DNA of 34,011 nucleotides from Candidatus Levybacteria bacterium RIFCSPLOWO2_12_FULL_41_12 (GTDB taxonomy: Bacteria > Patescibacteriota > Microgenomatia > Levybacterales > UBA12049): assembly GCA_001784155.1 (NCBI GenBank), contig MFPL01000002.1, positions 1-34,011 of the forward strand, in the 5' to 3' direction. Under the pieces are notes generated by a model. The model searched no databases. It was not told the DNA's origin and worked only from the letters and a program-made list of their open reading frames with translations. A program made the translations under genes and the position numbers. Below, one piece after another: positions 8,732 through 17,855 of this stretch (position 1 is its first letter; each line of letters starts with the position of its first letter).

Positions 8732-10753
8732 CTATTGAGTTCCCCAAATCTCAGAATTAGCATTCTCATAGATTTTATAGAGTCCTAAATCTTGTGGTAA
8801 GTAAAGAAGGCTTTCTATGTATCCTTCGTACTTGGAAAGGTAAACATAATCTATAGACTTTTCCTTAAGTATCTCACGGGACTTCTGACTATTTTTGGCT
8901 GTTACAAAGGAATAATCACTTACTGTCCTTTGACCACTCTTTTGTCCTACATAACTTTTAATTCCTGCCGCTGCGGCTGGCTTATTTGGAGTGGAAAATT
9001 TACACCTTAGACAATCCTTGTCATAAGTAAGGACATTGCCCTGAGGCAGTCTGGACAATACGCTTAAACCATCCATTTCAGTTTGGCTGACATAATAGCT
9101 AGTAGTCGCTCGCAAGAATAGATAAAGCAAAATAAAGGCTCCTACTATAACAGCAAGGGGCTTTCTATGTTTCCTCACGATTTTCTTGTTCTTGATTAAT
9201 ATAACCCCAAAGGAAAGTAAACTAATAGCTACAAGCGGAATATATTTATCTAGTCTTACTTTAAATACGAATGGAATATTTGGATAAAAACTATGGATTG
9301 TTGTTCCTTCCGGGGGAACTTTATAATTTTTGACAGGCTTTATTAATATTTTATCTTTATTCTTTTGAACTTCGATCATCTCCGAGTTCAATGACTCAAG
9401 CGAAATCGTCGAGACCGGCAAAACAATCTCTTCTTCATCCAAGAAAATCGTACCTTTTTCAAAAAAAATACTAAGCCTATCTGACTCCCTAGACAAAGAT
9501 AAAAAATTACCTAAATTGAGCTCTACGGTCGATTCTTTATCAATTACAAAATCTACTACATATGGTAAGTTAATGGATAGACCGAGCTGTTTATTCGGAG
9601 ATTTGTAAAAAGGTTCCATAAAGTTATTCTGATAAATCCGGAGATCAACAATTCTTGTCTTCCTGGAGGAAGAGTTGTAAACAAATCCTATTCTGTATGA
9701 ATTTCCCTGAATCCAAAAAGATCTACTGTCAGTACCTAGAAGGTCTTTCGATTCTATGACATGAAGGGGAGAAAGACGGGGAAATGTTTTTCTATACCAC
9801 TCGGAGAAGTCTTTCATTGTCGCGATCCGAACACCTTTTTGCTGATACTCAGATACTAGATCTAGATGTCTTGCGTAAGCGCCAACATACGTTTCGGGAG
9901 AATAGTCAGCTTCAGAACCTATCGTTAAATGTGCGAAGTCATTGTAATCTTTTCTAACAGAATACAATTCTATAAGGTTATCCAGGTAAGCTGCAGACTG
10001 ACCAGCCACATGATAGTCCTGCGAGCTATAAAGGCTTGCTTGACGATCATTAGGACTTGCGTAGCCATTTAAAGGGTCTCTCGCAGCCCAGCGAAACGTA
10101 ACGATGTCAATCTTCCTTGATATGTCATTCGATGGAATGCCGGCATGAAGGGCACTCGGATAAAATGGCGTGGACCATGGCGTTCCCCAGACTGAATAAC
10201 CATCCAAATCATACTGATCGGAAATTCCCAATACACCTGTAATCTTATATCTGTCTTTCATGTAGGATAACGAGTAAGAATCTACCCACCACGCTCCGAC
10301 TGATTTGGGATAATATCCAAAGTTTTTCTTAAACTCTGAAAATACTCTATCAATTAGTTTTCGTCTGTCATCTTGAGAATATCCGGTCAGAAAAACGGAG
10401 GTAGCTCTTTGCCATCCGTCTGTTTTGTTATAAAGGACTCCTGAGTTTTTAGAAAAGTTTTCAGTAACTTCTAGAAAAATTCCTAATTCCTGTTTTTCAT
10501 TCATTGCGGACACTATTTCACCCACTGAACTGTCCATGACGGCGTCAAATGTTAAAAGCCAGGTCGCAGACATATCTCTTTTTCTAATTTCACCGTACTC
10601 TGCCATTAAGCTTTTAGCCGGGTTTTCCGTATAAGACGAAATTCTTACAGGATTTACGATTGTGATAAAGGAATTGACATTTTCTTTAGCATTGGCGTTT
10701 CCAGCTAAGAAAATAAACCACAATGTAATTAGTAATAACCTGAGGAGACGCAT
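8732..10753 (-). CDS. Secreted, membrane-anchored multidomain protein with deacetylase/glycoside-hydrolase-like N-terminal domain; function unknown
   Basis: Signal peptide MRLLRLLLITLWFIFLAGNANA|KE. N-terminal ~330 aa resembles the NodB/polysaccharide deacetylase (beta/alpha barrel) layout ('SATWLLTFDAVMD...ELGIFLEVTENF'), then a beta-rich region, two TM segments (YIPLVAISLLSFGVILI; PLAVIVGAFILLYLFLRA) and a soluble C-terminus. ORF-track start at 10756 is TTG; ATG at 10753 preferred. Confidence 0.8.
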   Translation of the reverse strand: MRLLRLLLITLWFIFLAGNANAKENVNSFITIVNPVRISSYTENPAKSLMAEYGEIRKRDMSATWLLTFDAVMDSSVGEIVSAMNEKQELGIFLEVTENFSKNSGVLYNKTDGWQRATSVFLTGYSQDDRRKLIDRVFSEFKKNFGYYPKSVGAWWVDSYSLSYMKDRYKITGVLGISDQYDLDGYSVWGTPWSTPFYPSALHAGIPSNDISRKIDIVTFRWAARDPLNGYASPNDRQASLYSSQDYHVAGQSAAYLDNLIELYSVRKDYNDFAHLTIGSEADYSPETYVGAYARHLDLVSEYQQKGVRIATMKDFSEWYRKTFPRLSPLHVIESKDLLGTDSRSFWIQGNSYRIGFVYNSSSRKTRIVDLRIYQNNFMEPFYKSPNKQLGLSINLPYVVDFVIDKESTVELNLGNFLSLSRESDRLSIFFEKGTIFLDEEEIVLPVSTISLESLNSEMIEVQKNKDKILIKPVKNYKVPPEGTTIHSFYPNIPFVFKVRLDKYIPLVAISLLSFGVILIKNKKIVRKHRKPLAVIVGAFILLYLFLRATTSYYVSQTEMDGLSVLSRLPQGNVLTYDKDCLRCKFSTPNKPAAAAGIKSYVGQKSGQRTVSDYSFVTAKNSQKSREILKEKSIDYVYLSKYEGYIESLLYLPQDLGLYKIYENANSEIWGTQ

Positions 10754-10762
10754 CAAAGACTA

Positions 10763-10771
10763 ATTATATCA
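10763..10771 (-). promoter_or_regulatory. Putative extended -10 promoter (TGATATAAT) for the 8732-10753 transcription unit
   Basis: Minus-strand TGnTATAAT in the 30-nt gap between two CDSs; expected TSS about 10756, giving a leader of only a few nt. Confidence 0.5.
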
Positions 10772-10786
10772 AAAGCGACTTTTTGG

Positions 10787-12436
10787 TTAAGGTGCATATT
10801 TAAGGAGTTGAAAAGCATCAGATCCATCGTTCCACTTAATCGTTTCGATGAGTCTTGCATTCTTTTTAGGCAACGGGCATGTGCCTCTATTTACATACAG
10901 CACTCCCGACTTTGGCTTAATATATTGTGGATTATCTGCGGGATCGGCGAAAGGACAGTCAAGAGAAGTAAAACTATACTTACCAAAACCATTTCCTTCT
11001 ATCAAGTCTCCCGGAGAACCCTCAGCCTGATATTTTACCGGGTCGTACTTACTGTAAAACAGAAAATAAATATATGGACTTGCGTGTGTTTTTGTAATTA
11101 AGAATTTTTGATAATTTTGATCTTGCCTTTGCAGGTTTTCGGCCAAAGCCTTGTAGGCATATCCTCTATACCACGGCCTATGAACAGGCTGGTGAACAAA
11201 AAGCTGATGTAAAAAATAGATGATATTAAAAATTAAAAATATCCCTGTTAAAGGAAGTGCATATTTGAGAACCCTTCTTTTTTTAATCTCGGTAAAAACC
11301 TCTAGCGCGCCGAATGCCACGACCATTTCAATAAAGAATACTAGAAGAAAAAATCTGTGAACATTTGGTGATTCATCAACTGCCAACGCTAACCCGAGAG
11401 GAAGAAGGACTATAGATCCAAGAACAAAAACCCCCCACTTCTCCCTTCTTCTAATTATCAGAAACGCTCCAGCTAGGAATAAAGGAAGTTCAATAAGATA
11501 AAATAAGCCGCTTGACGGAACAATTTCTCGATCCGGTTGTCCTCCTTTAAGAAAAAGGAAGTCGAAGCTGAAATAGTCAAAATAATTTTTAGCAAAAAAT
11601 AATGAGTAGTCCATCGGCTTATTATGAAAGAATCTGGCTGTTAAAGCTGATGAGAGACCATCTTCTCTTATTTTCTCTTCCAAAACCAGCTTCACGGTGG
11701 GAGTATTAAAGACACTTAACTGTCGGAATCTGCTACCTGATTGACCGAAATAAAGAAAAATGTCTAAAGCGAATATGAGAAGGAAAACGGGAACAAAAAG
11801 ATACCTTTTATCCTTTAGAAGACTTTTTCCGTAGAACAGCAATAAAACAAAAATCGTTATTGGCAAAAAAATCCTGGGAGAAGGATAGGTAAAAAAACTT
11901 GCAGTCCAAAACAGTAGCGTAAATATTAAAAAAAAGCTATTTTTTTTCTCGACCCACAAAAGAAATAAATAAAGACCAGTCAATATAAAAACCACAGATA
12001 CTAATGGATCACTTTGAACTCGGGACAGCAGGATCGATAACGGATTAATCGCACAGAAAGCTGCCGTCAAAATAGCAATCTTTTTGTTTTTCGTTAACTG
12101 TAGGGACAACAAATAAGAAATGCCAACAAATATAACTCCAAGTATAGCTGTAGGAGCGCGAACAGCAAATTCATTAAGCCCTAGAAGCTTAATGAACGGA
12201 ATTGTTAAATATGCATACACTGCGCCCTTATAATCCCTAAATGATTCAAGGATTAAGGGAAAAGATACACCATATTCGTCTTTACCTGTCTCGAGTAACG
12301 AATAGGCATTATAACCAAAGGCAGCTTCGTCAGAATGAAATCCGCTTGGAATTCTATCGAGCCCATAGAATCTTAAACCAAATGCCAAAAGCAGGATTAA
12401 AACAAAAAGTAAATTTATTTTCTTAATTCTTACCAT
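10787..12436 (-). CDS. GT39/PMT-like GT-C glycosyltransferase (paralog 4)
   Basis: 'IPSGFHSDEAAFGYNAYSLLETGKDEYGVSFPLILESFRDYKGAVYAYLTIPFIKLLGLNEFAVRAPT', 'PYIYFLFYSKYDPVKYQAEG' C-terminal motif shared with paralogs 1-3. Confidence 0.85.
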   Translation of the reverse strand: MVRIKKINLLFVLILLLAFGLRFYGLDRIPSGFHSDEAAFGYNAYSLLETGKDEYGVSFPLILESFRDYKGAVYAYLTIPFIKLLGLNEFAVRAPTAILGVIFVGISYLLSLQLTKNKKIAILTAAFCAINPLSILLSRVQSDPLVSVVFILTGLYLFLLWVEKKNSFFLIFTLLFWTASFFTYPSPRIFLPITIFVLLLFYGKSLLKDKRYLFVPVFLLIFALDIFLYFGQSGSRFRQLSVFNTPTVKLVLEEKIREDGLSSALTARFFHNKPMDYSLFFAKNYFDYFSFDFLFLKGGQPDREIVPSSGLFYLIELPLFLAGAFLIIRRREKWGVFVLGSIVLLPLGLALAVDESPNVHRFFLLVFFIEMVVAFGALEVFTEIKKRRVLKYALPLTGIFLIFNIIYFLHQLFVHQPVHRPWYRGYAYKALAENLQRQDQNYQKFLITKTHASPYIYFLFYSKYDPVKYQAEGSPGDLIEGNGFGKYSFTSLDCPFADPADNPQYIKPKSGVLYVNRGTCPLPKKNARLIETIKWNDGSDAFQLLKYAP

Positions 12437-14420
12437 ATTTATTTAAGTACTCCTGAGCTTTATTTTTGTCAACTGTCATTATCTTAATATCTTTATTTAA
12501 AAACACAGTTTTTAAGTATTTAGCTGAGTCCGTGCTATAGAGATTAGTAGCTGGATTGGTATATAGATATCCGATACCGTACTTCAGAAGTTGAGCGCTT
12601 GCAGAAGAAGCATCATTACCGTTAAAAACGGTATCTCTTACCTTAAGGCGGGTAGAGAAATCTATTCCGTGTGCCTCCAGCTCATCATGCTGACCCGACA
12701 AGAACATTTTTTTATCTGATAGAAAGCTTATGTACGGAGACTGAATATCCATAAGAATTTTTGGATCCACAAGCACCAATGAATCATCCTTCTGCTTCAA
12801 CAAAAAATCTAAGCCCTTCAGTTCGTCTTTTGATATATAAAACCCAGCGCCAGAAGAAATGTTTGATATGTTTTTATAAGCCTGATAAATGCTACGCGGA
12901 ATAGTTAATGAAACCACCAACAGTATTATTAACACCTTTACTGTAAGGCTTCTGTCTCTTAACCAATAGTAACAAGCAAAGGCAGAGTATATTGATCCTA
13001 CAATAAATATGGAGACCAAAAAATTAAAAGTATTAGATCCTCCCGTAGATTGACTGAAAAATAAACCAGGAACTAAGCTTACTAAAATCCCCGCGATTAA
13101 TAGAATATTTATTTCTCTAGGGATAAGAGAAAGAGACTTCCTGTTTTGAAGTAAACCTACCAGCTTGGTTCCAAATATTGCGAAGATAAAAACAGAAGCC
13201 AAGATCAGCTCGTATTGAATCATCCTTGGCCAATTGTGATGCTGGACATATATTAGTCTCGCATACTCTAGCCTATTTAGATCACCTAAATATCCTTGCA
13301 AAATGAAATTTTCAAATCTCCAAAAACCCGTATAGTAAAGTCCGCCCGCCTGACTGTTTACGGGAAAATATATAAATGCTGAAAGTAAAAAAGTCACAAG
13401 GATTGGCACAAGCAAATCAAATTTCCTTTTTAACAAAAAGACCACCGCGAGAACGGCTAGGCCCGAGAGCACAAAAATTCCCACATATACCTTAAACCCG
13501 ACTATTGTCGCGGCAACAACAGCCATTAGTAGGCCTAGGAATTTGTTTTTTCTTTTTATCCAAAGATAGAAAAGAGACATGAAGGTGAAAAAGACAACTA
13601 TGGCTAAAGCCCTGGGTATGTTTTCAAGGAACTGCTGTCCGCTCTCCAAGGGATTCATTGCAAAAAAATCTTGACCCCTATATAAAGCAATTAAAACCCA
13701 TATGAGATCGCCGCCAAAATATAAAAAGAGGGCCAGCCAGCGCGCAAAGGCCTTTTTAAAACCTACGATTTGACCAAAAATAACGGCAGATAATCCCAAA
13801 AACAATGAGATAAAAACTGTCATATATTGATAACTCGTCGCTATGACAGGGAGATGGAATACCCTCACAAGCTCTCCTGCGATTATACTCCCCCAGTAAT
13901 GGTAGTTTTGAATAGGTGTCGCAAACATTCCGGGCTCGAGTGGAGGAAAATTGTTTACAATTTCGTTTGTATACGAAATCATAAGAATATTGTCTGCTAT
14001 GTTCCCACAGCAAAAATAAAGACCCTTTGTCGTTAAAACTCCTGTAAGCCATACCGAAGTTAGTTGAATGAAAACGCCCAAAACAATAATAAGCGTTAGT
14101 ATCCAATCTGTGTTTTTTAAGATTTTGAAGGGTTCAAATCTTTTATACTGCTTATATGAGGGCACTACCTTTTTAAGCCACAGAAAAAGGAACAATAATA
14201 AATAAATGTAGGATAACCACCTAATATTTAAATAGCCAAAAACAAAACCTTGCCAGCCCCATAAAACCATTCCCAGAATAAAGCTTAAGACTATTTCCTG
14301 AAGCTTTGCAAGTTTTAATTTTGAGATAAAGTAAACTCCCGGAAGATAAAATGCCAAAAGGATTGCGACTAAAAAATATACTCCGTCAAGCCAGAAAAAG
14401 ATATCCGTTAAGGTAATCAT
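12423..14420 (-). CDS. Polytopic membrane protein, GT-C-like architecture, family not recognised
   Basis: 665 aa with many hydrophobic helices and a soluble C-terminal domain; conserved-looking loop 'NNFPPLEPGMFATPIQNYHYWGSIIAGELVRVFHLP'. Confidence 0.75.
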   Translation of the reverse strand: MITLTDIFFWLDGVYFLVAILLAFYLPGVYFISKLKLAKLQEIVLSFILGMVLWGWQGFVFGYLNIRWLSYIYLLLFLFLWLKKVVPSYKQYKRFEPFKILKNTDWILTLIIVLGVFIQLTSVWLTGVLTTKGLYFCCGNIADNILMISYTNEIVNNFPPLEPGMFATPIQNYHYWGSIIAGELVRVFHLPVIATSYQYMTVFISLFLGLSAVIFGQIVGFKKAFARWLALFLYFGGDLIWVLIALYRGQDFFAMNPLESGQQFLENIPRALAIVVFFTFMSLFYLWIKRKNKFLGLLMAVVAATIVGFKVYVGIFVLSGLAVLAVVFLLKRKFDLLVPILVTFLLSAFIYFPVNSQAGGLYYTGFWRFENFILQGYLGDLNRLEYARLIYVQHHNWPRMIQYELILASVFIFAIFGTKLVGLLQNRKSLSLIPREINILLIAGILVSLVPGLFFSQSTGGSNTFNFLVSIFIVGSIYSAFACYYWLRDRSLTVKVLIILLVVSLTIPRSIYQAYKNISNISSGAGFYISKDELKGLDFLLKQKDDSLVLVDPKILMDIQSPYISFLSDKKMFLSGQHDELEAHGIDFSTRLKVRDTVFNGNDASSASAQLLKYGIGYLYTNPATNLYSTDSAKYLKTVFLNKDIKIMTVDKNKAQEYLNKYGKN

Positions 14421-15643
14421 TGCTCCTTATCCGGCCAGAAATAGGCTGTGGTAAAAATAAGGCTTAAGAATGCAATATGACTGTTGTTAAAGTATCTTGA
14501 AAGATACCAATAAACAAATAGAAATATTCCATATGTAAGGACTAAATTTTTCACCGAGTGATTTTTCTTAAGGTATTTTATAAGGAGGAGTAACAAGGGG
14601 ATGCCAACCAAAGCCTGAATAACTATGAATGGAAACTGACCTTTTAGGTCCTGTATTATCCCAAACTCATTGAGAAGCATGCCAAATCCATAACCCGATA
14701 TGGGGTAGCTATGAGACGTGTTACCAGAAAGATAAAAAATAGTACTGTCCAGAAATGCCTTTGGATCCCAAAGGAAAAATGGCAAAACAAGTATCAGAAA
14801 AATCCCGGAAAAAATGGCTAAGGATTTGTAAAATACCCCTTTGTCCTTATTAAGAAACCATAAGTATGCGAGGTATAAGGGGAAAAGGGGCCAGACAGAC
14901 TGTTTTACTGCAAAAGATGCTCCGATAAGGGCTGCGGACAGAAAAAGTCTTTTCTTATGAAGAAAGTAAAGACCAGAAATAAGAAAACCAAACATAAAAA
15001 AATCAGACCTTCCTTCGAGCGCATAAATTATCATGAGAGGATTAAATGCGAGCAGGAGGACAAACGATCTTCTTCTTTCTCCATCCTTAAGAAGTCTAAA
15101 AGCAACTGCCAGAGACACGAAGAAAAGAAATAAGAGGGGGAATCTTCCGTCAAAGTATCCAAGAATTGACCCCGATACGACGGAGAAAGGCAGGGCAAAA
15201 ACTAAATACAGGGGCTGCATGACAAAGTGGTAAAGCGCGGGATTTACTTCGGTATCCGAATAGTGCCATTGCTCAAGAGGCGTCCCGAAATAATCTTCGG
15301 CGTATGGATTCTTCCCATCAATAAGATATCTTAGTGCGATTTCCTGCTGAACAAGTATATCGTGAGCCTGATATGTTGGGTGAGTCTGATGCCTAACTAT
15401 AATTGAAGAGCCAAAACTAGATAATATTACAGTTATTACCAGAGCCCACATACCAATATTCTTCATACTTTCGTAGAGTTTTTCTCTTATTTTTAGAACA
15501 TCTAATAGTATGTAAACAAGAAAGCCTATGAATATTAATGAAAAAAGCCAAAAAGGAGTTTCAGTAGGGGAAATTCTAACTGTCATTATGAAGGGGACGA
15601 TAAGAACGAAGGCCAATACCGAATCAAGCCTTATTTTTCCCAT
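14417..15643 (-). CDS. Polytopic membrane protein, probable GT-C (GT87/DUF2029-like) glycosyltransferase
   Basis: 'RYLIDGKNPYAEDYFGTPLEQWHYS' followed by multiple TM helices, typical of polyprenol-phosphate-mannose-dependent GT-C proteins. Start moved to ATG at 15643 (MGKIRLDSV). Confidence 0.7.
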   Translation of the reverse strand: MGKIRLDSVLAFVLIVPFIMTVRISPTETPFWLFSLIFIGFLVYILLDVLKIREKLYESMKNIGMWALVITVILSSFGSSIIVRHQTHPTYQAHDILVQQEIALRYLIDGKNPYAEDYFGTPLEQWHYSDTEVNPALYHFVMQPLYLVFALPFSVVSGSILGYFDGRFPLLFLFFVSLAVAFRLLKDGERRRSFVLLLAFNPLMIIYALEGRSDFFMFGFLISGLYFLHKKRLFLSAALIGASFAVKQSVWPLFPLYLAYLWFLNKDKGVFYKSLAIFSGIFLILVLPFFLWDPKAFLDSTIFYLSGNTSHSYPISGYGFGMLLNEFGIIQDLKGQFPFIVIQALVGIPLLLLLIKYLKKNHSVKNLVLTYGIFLFVYWYLSRYFNNSHIAFLSLIFTTAYFWPDKEQ

Positions 15644-15644
15644 T

Positions 15645-17132
15645 TTATTTAGTATACCACTCCTCTGTAACAGTATATATTTGTCTTGGATTAACATTGA
15701 CCCACTCTGAGTTCTTAAGTTCGGAAGCCCTTGAACTACTTAAGTCTAGCATTCTAAGCCCTGGGACTTCACCGTATATCGAAGGGTAAAGCATTGTCGC
15801 AGATTCTGTCCCATAGACTACGCCCACCCCCATTCCTTCCTCATCTATTAAGTTTTTCGAATCCAAAAAAAGAGAAAGAATTAAATTTTTATCAGCCACC
15901 TCGTATCTATGTGCATATACCGAGAATTTCTGGTTGGGGTATTTATCAGTAAGTAATTTTAAATAAACTGAGCCTTCATCAGCCGCCATATTTGTCTTAT
16001 TGTAATTTATCTCATCAATATCTTTAAGAAGGCTAAATACAACGATTAGCGTAAAAAGGCTGAAGCCTATTATTCTATTCCTTTTATATAATAATAAAAT
16101 CACCCAACCCGTAAGGAGAAAAACAAATGGATGAAGAAAAACTACATAACTATCATAAAGCGGAGTTCTCACGTATCGGAGAAGAGTCACCATACCAATA
16201 AAGCTGGTTATTATTATCTGCCATTCTTTGTTAATCTCTCTTTTAAAAAACTTATAGATAGTAGTTAGGGCAAGAGCTGAGATTATTAAGTATCCTAGAA
16301 TACTTTTCCCACCTACTATGTGAGTCCATGCATTTGGCCAAAAAATCCCAGCATAAGTTCTCCAGTTTCTTCCCAAAACGTCTAGAGAAATCTTGTATTG
16401 GTCATGAAGATAGTATTGAATCATGGATCTTGAATTGACAAAGTTATTTTTAATATCAAACAAAAGAAGAGGAATCATTGGAATAAATAAGCCAGTTAAA
16501 GTACTAAGTATCCCCCGCATACCCACCCTACCCAAGATTAACGTCGATATGACTAAAGCCAAAAGCGCAACTCCCTGAAGATGAAAACTTATTGCTAAAG
16601 ACACTGCAAATCCCATGATAAACAGGAATATTATTTTCTCTGTCTTTACATATTTGACCATTCCCCAAATTGCAATTAAAGAAATTAAAGCTAGCGGGGA
16701 TTGATTTGTCAGACTAACGGACTGGGCTATTTGCGCTGTTGATATAAGAGACAAAATTCCTAAAAGAATTCCAAACTTTTTACTAATCAATTCTTTTCCT
16801 AAAAGAATTATGATAAGTACAAAGAGTAGGTACGTTGTAGTTAAAAATATCCAAGGAGTCATAACTGAGCCTTGATACGGGATAACACCAAGCATGACGA
16901 ACCAGTACCATTCACCGCCGGTCTGCATGGGTCCCGCTGAAGAAAACGGACCCACGAGTGGAAGTGCGCCTGCATCCAAAGCATATCTTGCTACGAGAGC
17001 GGAGTATGCCTGATCATAAGCAAGCCCCCATCTGTTTTCGTAATTATAAAAACGCAGTACTGCTGAAAAAAGGAGAATAGACGCAATAGCAATAATAAAC
17101 CAGTTCTTTATAATAAATTCTTTTGAAATCAT
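15645..17132 (-). CDS. GT39-like GT-C membrane protein
   Basis: 'FYNYENRWGLAYDQAYSALVARYALDAGALPLVGPFSSAGPMQTGGEWYWF', multiple TM helices. Confidence 0.75.
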   Translation of the reverse strand: MISKEFIIKNWFIIAIASILLFSAVLRFYNYENRWGLAYDQAYSALVARYALDAGALPLVGPFSSAGPMQTGGEWYWFVMLGVIPYQGSVMTPWIFLTTTYLLFVLIIILLGKELISKKFGILLGILSLISTAQIAQSVSLTNQSPLALISLIAIWGMVKYVKTEKIIFLFIMGFAVSLAISFHLQGVALLALVISTLILGRVGMRGILSTLTGLFIPMIPLLLFDIKNNFVNSRSMIQYYLHDQYKISLDVLGRNWRTYAGIFWPNAWTHIVGGKSILGYLIISALALTTIYKFFKREINKEWQIIITSFIGMVTLLRYVRTPLYDSYVVFLHPFVFLLTGWVILLLYKRNRIIGFSLFTLIVVFSLLKDIDEINYNKTNMAADEGSVYLKLLTDKYPNQKFSVYAHRYEVADKNLILSLFLDSKNLIDEEGMGVGVVYGTESATMLYPSIYGEVPGLRMLDLSSSRASELKNSEWVNVNPRQIYTVTEEWYTK

Positions 17133-17138
17133 GGAGAC

Positions 17139-17855
17139 CTAGTCAATAAATCTATATTTAAACAGGGTCCAAAGCGCAATTGATCCGTCCCTGATTGTAT
17201 TTAATTTCTTCCCCTCCTCATATCCCCTGGGTTTTGTGGTTATATTAACTTCTGCAATCTTATAACCTTTTTTTAAAAGCTTTGATGTAATTTCTGGCTC
17301 AAAATCAAAAGACCTAGATCTCAGCTCTATTCCGTCAAGAGCTTTACGTGGGAAAAGCTTATAACAAGTTTCCATGTCTGTAATCCATGAAAAATATAAA
17401 ACACTTGTTAGAAGACTTAACATGCGGTTCCCAAAAAAATGAAGCAAGAAAAGAAATCTTTTCTCTTCGCCGGTTACATGAGGCATCCTATTAAGTCTTG
17501 TTCCATACACCACTTTTGCTTTTCCCCCAAGAACAGGAGCGAGAAGTTTTGGAATATCGTTTGGATTATACTCAAGATCTGCGTCCTGAATAATTATATA
17601 GTCTCCTGTAGAGTTCGCTATTCCGGTTTTTACTGCAGCGCCCTTTCCTTTATTTTTTGGATGATGGACTATCTTTATCGACTTATCAGTCCTTCCTATC
17701 TCTTCTAAAATTTCTGTGGTTTTGTCAGAGGAGCCATCGTTTACAACAACTATCTCTTTGTCCACTCCTGGAACTTCCTGTTTCTTAACCCTAGAGACTA
17801 TTTCAGCTACTGTCTTCTCTTCATTGAAGGCTGGAATAATTATGGATAATTTCAT
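17139..17855 (-). CDS. GT2, DPM1-like polyprenyl-phosphate sugar synthase
   Basis: MKLSIIIPAFNEEKTVAEIV...VVNDGSSDKT...NKGKGAAVKTGI...GDYIIIQDADLEYNPNDIPKLL: DPM1/DPG synthase signature; no C-terminal TM. Confidence 0.88.
   Translation of the reverse strand: MKLSIIIPAFNEEKTVAEIVSRVKKQEVPGVDKEIVVVNDGSSDKTTEILEEIGRTDKSIKIVHHPKNKGKGAAVKTGIANSTGDYIIIQDADLEYNPNDIPKLLAPVLGGKAKVVYGTRLNRMPHVTGEEKRFLFLLHFFGNRMLSLLTSVLYFSWITDMETCYKLFPRKALDGIELRSRSFDFEPEITSKLLKKGYKIAEVNITTKPRGYEEGKKLNTIRDGSIALWTLFKYRFID

Noticed and set aside
11928-11947. A8...T8 inverted repeat as a rho-independent terminator
   Set aside because: Lies in the middle of a long conserved GT39 reading frame and lacks a GC-rich stem.
13756-14106. 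116-aa minus-strand ORF
   Set aside because: Alternate frame inside the 665-aa membrane protein gene on the same strand; no own start context or domain.
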